A DNA stretch of 64,000 nt from Rhodospirillaceae bacterium (GTDB lineage Bacteria > Pseudomonadota > Alphaproteobacteria > Bin65). The position numbers and the translations under genes were made by a program. How positions within the stretch are numbered: the first letter of the stretch is position 1; each line of letters begins with the position of its first letter. Positions 60,031 through 64,000 of this stretch are shown in pieces. Under the pieces are notes generated by a model. The model saw only the letters and a program-made list of their open reading frames with translations. It was not told the origin of the DNA and did no database searches. The stretch spans positions 1-64,000 of the forward strand of contig WTGH01000010.1 in the NCBI GenBank assembly GCA_011523655.1, written 5' to 3'.

Positions 60031-60297
60031 GTGGATTTATGCGGCTGGATTTGTATTGCCATTATCCCGGTAATCGACCTGTCCGACGTCAATTTTGTTG
60101 ACGGGAGTTATGCCGCTGATCCGGCCGCAAATTGGACCGACAAGAACTTCAATCCGGCAAAGAAATGCAGAAAACGGATTCCTACCATCCCGGTATCGGC
60201 GCTCCGGATTGCCAAGGGTAACGTGAAAGTACGGACCGACGGCCATGAACACTGCCGCGAAACCCTTACCGTCACGCCTCCGGATTCCGGACCGTTC
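60031..60297 (+). pseudogene. Truncated duplicate of the secreted hydrolase 5' end
   Basis: Codons 1-89 align with the N-terminal ~86 residues of the hydrolase at 55776 (YAADPA, then KNFNPAKKCRKRIPTIPVSALRIAKGNVKVRTDGHEH). Homology stops at DSGPF, just before the opposing acyl-CoA dehydrogenase ends. The catalytic domain is missing and the signal peptide is altered. It marks the right edge of the duplicated block. Confidence 0.85.
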
Positions 60298-60306
60298 CTC
60301 CCACCC

Positions 60307-61449
60307 CTACAACCCCATTTGCCGCACCGCCAGGTCGCGCATGATTTCCTCGGAGCCGCCGCCGATGGCGACGACCTTGACCTCGCGGTACATGCGCTCG
60401 ACGATATTTCCGCGCAGATAGCCGGCGCCGCCGAAGATCTGCATGGCCTCGCTGCACACGAATTCCAGCGCCTTGGTCGAATGGAACTTGGCCTTGGAGA
60501 TTTCCGCCACCGGCATCCGGTCCTCGTTGACCGACCAGCAGATCCAGTTCAGCAGCGCCTCGACGGCGTCGATCCGGGCCGACATGTCGGCCAGCTTGTG
60601 GCGGATGACCTGGTGTTCGATCAGGCGTTTGCCGAAGGTCCGGCGCTGCCGGGCGTAGTCGACGCATTCCTCGAAGCAGGCCTGCATCATGCCGAGGGCC
60701 TGGGCGACCAGGCCGACGCGCTCCAGGTTGAAATTCTCCATGATCGCGATGAAGCCGCGGTCTTCCTCGCCCATCAGGTTTTCCGCCGGCACCCGGCACT
60801 CGTCGAAATAGAGCGTCGCCTGGTCCGAGCACCACCAGCCCATCTTGCGGTCGAGCGGCGTGCGGCTGAAATTCTCCGTATCGGCCTCGACGAGGAACAG
60901 CGATATGCCGGCCAGCCCCTCGCCGCCGGTGCGCGCCGCGACGACGAAATAGTCGCTCGTCATGCCGCCGGTGATGAAGGTCTTGCTGCCCTTGATGACG
61001 AAGTGGTTGCCGTCCTTCCAGGCCCGGGTCTGCAGGTTGGCGACGTCCGATCCGCCGCCCGGCTCGGTGATGCAGAGCGACGAGCCCTTGCGCCCGGAGA
61101 CGATGTCCGGCAGCGCGCGCGCCTTGATCTCCTCCGAGGCGAGGATGTGGATCGGCGCGGTCGAGATGTTGCGCCCGCCGACCGCCGCGCCGACGCCGGT
61201 CGCGCCGCATTTAGCCAGCTCGACGGCGCCGTCCTTGCGCATGAAGCAGTCGTCGAAGCCGAGCCCGCCATATTGCTCGTTGATGCCGAAGCCGAAAAAG
61301 CCGAGCGCGCCCAGCTTCTCGTGGATCTCCCACGGGATCGCCCCGGCCTCGTCCCATGCGTCGACATGGGGCCTGATCTCCGCCGCCACGAACTTCGCGA
61401 TCGTCTCGCGATACGCGGCGCGCTCCGGGGTGTCGAACGGGTTCTTCAT
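60307..61449 (-). CDS. Acyl-CoA dehydrogenase
   Basis: FAD-dependent acyl-CoA dehydrogenase, 380 residues. It has EKLGALGFFGFGINEQYGGLGFDD, CITEPGGGSDVANLQTRA (flavin/substrate loop), GSKTFITGGMTSDYFVVAART, YARQRRTFGKRLIEHQVIRHKLADM, and a C-terminal MQIFGGAGYLRGNIVERMYREVKVVAIGGGSEEIMRDL. The GGGSEEI segment places a Glu near the usual catalytic-base loop of long/short-chain enzymes. It is a single gene, convergent with the truncated hydrolase copy. Chain-length specificity is unknown. Confidence 0.93.
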   Translation of the reverse strand: MKNPFDTPERAAYRETIAKFVAAEIRPHVDAWDEAGAIPWEIHEKLGALGFFGFGINEQYGGLGFDDCFMRKDGAVELAKCGATGVGAAVGGRNISTAPIHILASEEIKARALPDIVSGRKGSSLCITEPGGGSDVANLQTRAWKDGNHFVIKGSKTFITGGMTSDYFVVAARTGGEGLAGISLFLVEADTENFSRTPLDRKMGWWCSDQATLYFDECRVPAENLMGEEDRGFIAIMENFNLERVGLVAQALGMMQACFEECVDYARQRRTFGKRLIEHQVIRHKLADMSARIDAVEALLNWICWSVNEDRMPVAEISKAKFHSTKALEFVCSEAMQIFGGAGYLRGNIVERMYREVKVVAIGGGSEEIMRDLAVRQMGL

Positions 61450-61633
61450 CGGCGGGGTTTCCGGTGAATACGAAGCATCCGCCTTGCCCTACACGCTTAC
61501 ACTGCCGAACGGAATGCGCATTCCGGTTCGAAAGGGCCCGTCGCGGCGAGTCAGGGTCCCGTTTGCAGACCGGCTTGAACGCCGTCGCGCGCTGGGCGAT
61601 AAGCCGGGCTTGTGACCAACGGACCACTCGCGG

Positions 61634-63076
61634 ATGTACGAGAACGCCTTCAATTCCATTGAGCGCGAATTGCGCAACGAAGCCGGCATCGCCAACGAAC
61701 TGGACTATGTCGAGCAGATCTCCTGGGTGCTGTTCCTCAAGTACCTCCACGACCTCGAAACCGAGCGCCGGGACCGGGCGGAACTGAACGGCGAGAGATA
61801 CGAAGCCCTGATCGGTCCGGACTTCGGATGGGCGGACTGGGCCGCGCCGCGGACGGCGGAAGGCGGCTTCGACCACAACGAAGCCCTGGTCGGCGACGAT
61901 CTGATCGATTTCGTCGACCGCGACCTGTTTCCCTATCTCGGCGGCTTCCGGCAATCGGCCGCCGGCCCGCGTACGATCGAATACAAGATCGGCGAAATCT
62001 TCACCGAACTGCGCAACAAGTTCCGCTCCGGCTACATCCTGCGCGATGTGCTGGAGATCGTCGACGGCCTGTCCTTCAACACGCAGGACCAGCGCCACGA
62101 ACTCTCGGAACTTTACGAAAGCCGCATCCGCCGCATGGGCAATGCAGGCCGCAACGGCGGCGAATATTACACGCCGCGCCCGCTGATCCGCGCCATGATC
62201 CGGGTGATCGATCCGAAGATCGGCGAGACCGTCTACGACGGCGCCGTCGGCTTCCTGTGCGAGGCGTGGGAGCATATGCGCCGGCCCGGCCTCAGCGCCT
62301 CGCAACTCGAAATGCTCCAGAACGAGACCTTCTTCGGTCAGGAGAAGAAGTCCCTCGCCTACATCATCGGCATCATGAACATGGTGCTGCACGGCATCGA
62401 GGCGCCGAACATCGTCCACACCAACTCGCTCAACGAGAATGTGATGGACTTCCAGGAGCGCGACCGCCACGACATCGTGCTCGCCAATCCCCCCTTCGGC
62501 GGCGGCGAGCGGCGCGAGGTCCAGCACAATTTCCCGATCCGCTCGGGCGAGACCGCCTATCTCTTCCTCCAGCATTTCATCCGCAAGCTGCGCGCCGGCG
62601 GCCGGGCGGCGGTCGTCATCAAGAACACCTTTCTCAGCAATCCGGACAGCGCGGCGGTCTCCCTTCGCCGGGAACTGCTGGAGTCCTGCACCCTCCATAC
62701 GATCCTCGATTGTCCACAGGGCACCTTCCAGGGCGCCGGCGTCAAGACGGTGGTGCTGTTCTTCAAAAAGGGCGCGCCGACGCGGGACATCTGGGTCTAC
62801 CAACTCGATCCCGGCCGCTCCCTCGGCAAGACCAGCCCGTTGAACGACGGCGACTTGGCAGAGTTCGTAGACTTGCAAGAGACCTTCGCAGAAGGTCCGC
62901 AAAGTTGGCGCGTCGCCCGCGCCGACCTCGACCCGGACACGCTGGACCTCTCGGTCAGGAATCCCAACGCGCCCAAAGAGGCGCCTCTGCGCAGCCCGGA
63001 AGAGATCATCGCCGACATGCTCGCCCGCGACGCCGAGACAGCGAAGATTCTGGAGAATATCCGGGGGATGCTTTGA
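61634..63076 (+). CDS. hsdM: Type I restriction-modification DNA methylase (HsdM)
   Basis: A 480-residue N6-adenine methylase subunit. The N-terminal HsdM domain (NELDYVEQISWVLFLKYLHDLE) is followed by the NGGEYYTPRPLIRAMI segment and motif IV NPPFGGGE. Motif I, the SAM loop, reads VYDGAVGFLCEA near residue 202; family members normally have YDGAVGSAGFLCEA, so three residues (Gly-Ser-Ala or Ser-Ala-Gly) are missing. This could cripple SAM binding. The stop overlaps the hsdS start (TGATG). hsdR is not in the window. Confidence 0.9.
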   Translation: MYENAFNSIERELRNEAGIANELDYVEQISWVLFLKYLHDLETERRDRAELNGERYEALIGPDFGWADWAAPRTAEGGFDHNEALVGDDLIDFVDRDLFPYLGGFRQSAAGPRTIEYKIGEIFTELRNKFRSGYILRDVLEIVDGLSFNTQDQRHELSELYESRIRRMGNAGRNGGEYYTPRPLIRAMIRVIDPKIGETVYDGAVGFLCEAWEHMRRPGLSASQLEMLQNETFFGQEKKSLAYIIGIMNMVLHGIEAPNIVHTNSLNENVMDFQERDRHDIVLANPPFGGGERREVQHNFPIRSGETAYLFLQHFIRKLRAGGRAAVVIKNTFLSNPDSAAVSLRRELLESCTLHTILDCPQGTFQGAGVKTVVLFFKKGAPTRDIWVYQLDPGRSLGKTSPLNDGDLAEFVDLQETFAEGPQSWRVARADLDPDTLDLSVRNPNAPKEAPLRSPEEIIADMLARDAETAKILENIRGML

Positions 63077-64000
63077 TGGACGCCATGCCTTCTCCGTGGC
63101 CCCTCGCGTCCCTTGGCGAATTGTGCCGGATCGAGCTAGGAAGCACGCCGCCCAGAAAAAGCGGCGCGATGTGGGATTCTGAAAAGTCCACCAACAACGT
63201 ATGGCTTACAATCGCAGACCTGCCGAAAAGTCTTAATGCGTCAGCATTTGACAGCAAAGAATATGTGTCCGACCTCGCAGCGGCAAACATGCGGAAAATT
63301 CCTGCCGGCACGTTACTTGTCAGCTTTAAGTTAACGCTCGGTCGCCTTGGTTACGCAGGGATTGATCTTTTCTCCAACGAAGCAATAGCTTCGTTGCTTG
63401 ATATCGACGAGAGTAAAGTTCAAAAACGCTTTCTCTATTGGGCCCTGTCAGCATTCGATTGGGACAAGGCGGCAGAAGGCGATCAGAAAATCAAAGGGAA
63501 GACATTAAACAAGGCAAAGTTGAAGCGAATACCGATTTCACTCCCGCCGTTGGAGGAACAACGGCGGATCGTTGCGGTTCTGGACGAGGCCTTCGAGGGT
63601 CTGGACCGTGCCCACGCCCATATCGAAGCCAATCTCCGACAGAGCAAAGAGGTATTCGACGAAGCGATCAGCAAATGCTTTCAAAATATACCGGAGAATT
63701 CCAATCTTAGCACACTTGGGAAAATCGCAACGTTTCGTAATGGACTAAATTTTACTCGAACTAGCCAAGGGGAACAAGTCAGAGTAGTTGGGGTCGGTGA
63801 TTTCAAAGATAATTTTGATGTGCCGATTTATGAGATAGGGACCGCTCGGATAAACGGCAGTTTGGATGAAAATGATCGACTGAAACGTGGAGATGTCTTG
63901 GTAGTGAGGTCTAACGGAAATCGGCAATTGATTGGCCGTACTATGTTAGTTCCGGAGATCGATGAGCCAACTTCATTTTCCGGATTCACAATACGCATTC
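63076..64000 (+). CDS. hsdS: Type I restriction-modification specificity subunit (HsdS), cut by window end
   Basis: The first 308 codons of the DNA-recognition subunit, open to the end of the window. The first target-recognition domain (WPLASLGELCRIELGSTPPR, then WLTIADLP and FKLTLGRLGYAG) is followed by the conserved helix IPISLPPLEEQRRIVAVLDEAFEGLDRAHAHIEANLRQSK. A second TRD begins near residue 213 (LSTLGKIATFRNGLNF). The DNA becomes distinctly AT-richer through the TRDs, as is common for shuffled hsdS genes. ATG overlaps the hsdM stop. Confidence 0.9.
   Translation, partial: MDAMPSPWPLASLGELCRIELGSTPPRKSGAMWDSEKSTNNVWLTIADLPKSLNASAFDSKEYVSDLAAANMRKIPAGTLLVSFKLTLGRLGYAGIDLFSNEAIASLLDIDESKVQKRFLYWALSAFDWDKAAEGDQKIKGKTLNKAKLKRIPISLPPLEEQRRIVAVLDEAFEGLDRAHAHIEANLRQSKEVFDEAISKCFQNIPENSNLSTLGKIATFRNGLNFTRTSQGEQVRVVGVGDFKDNFDVPIYEIGTARINGSLDENDRLKRGDVLVVRSNGNRQLIGRTMLVPEIDEPTSFSGFTIRI

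Overview
This 64 kb window comes from a GC-rich bacterial chromosome, most likely an alphaproteobacterium of the Rhodospirillales type. The signs are high-GC codon use, TRAP and tripartite tricarboxylate (TTT) transporters beside small catabolic clusters, a CbiD-containing cobalamin gene set, a DUF6356 protein and dispersed palindromic intergenic repeats. The genus cannot be fixed from the sequence. No rRNA, tRNA or CRISPR array was recognised.

Layout. 0-4 kb: LivF-type ABC ATPase, OYE-family flavoenzyme, BASS-type transporter, GntR regulator. 4.4-9.4 kb: cobM, cbiD, cobA, cobB and a homocysteine S-methyltransferase. 9.4-17.8 kb: RidA, Tat-exported intradiol dioxygenase, quinone reductase-like protein, Lrp/AsnC regulator with its own palindromes, a TRAP transporter, a sulfatase and a PaiB-like protein. 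17.9-21.8 kb: DsbA/FrnE-like protein, HicAB, RNase D, dienelactone hydrolase. 22-28.7 kb: repeat-rich spacer, cyclase, a DUF35-SDR fusion next to a thiolase-like protein, and a lone CoxL-type molybdoenzyme. 29-36.9 kb: MTHFR-like protein, two-subunit Rieske oxygenase, second TRAP transporter with an internal terminator, AbrB-like protein, NAD kinase. 37-50.6 kb: a TTT transporter whose tctC is separated from tctBA by a 10.1 kb integrated element. 50.6-54 kb: rsmD, an rluB-like gene and rlmN. 54-60.3 kb: a partly duplicated regulatory locus. 60.3-64 kb: acyl-CoA dehydrogenase and a type I restriction-modification locus cut by the window end.

Two regions stand out. The first is the element at about 39.35-49.44 kb. 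It has a tyrosine integrase, an AlpA-like factor, TerL, HNH, an HK97-fold capsid, prohead protease, connectors and portal. It has no recognisable tail, lysis, repressor or replication gene. That is the gene content expected of a capsid-making phage satellite (cf-PICI-like). It sits in a dispersed palindromic repeat with an 11 bp flanking direct repeat, and its head genes run in a non-canonical order.

The second is 53.8-60.3 kb. A block (3' end of rlmN, PAS/LuxR-HTH regulator, secreted hydrolase) is duplicated, leaving a truncated rlmN and a truncated hydrolase. Four genes or gene copies (both regulators, the hydrolase and a TbpB-like surface lipoprotein) share one promoter design: a 19-20 bp dyad (CCCCGGCAA..TTGC.GGGG) whose right arm runs into a poor -35, then exactly 17 bp to a -10-like hexamer. 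This geometry matches a lux box centred near -42 and suggests an autoregulated regulon of the duplicated LuxR-type proteins.
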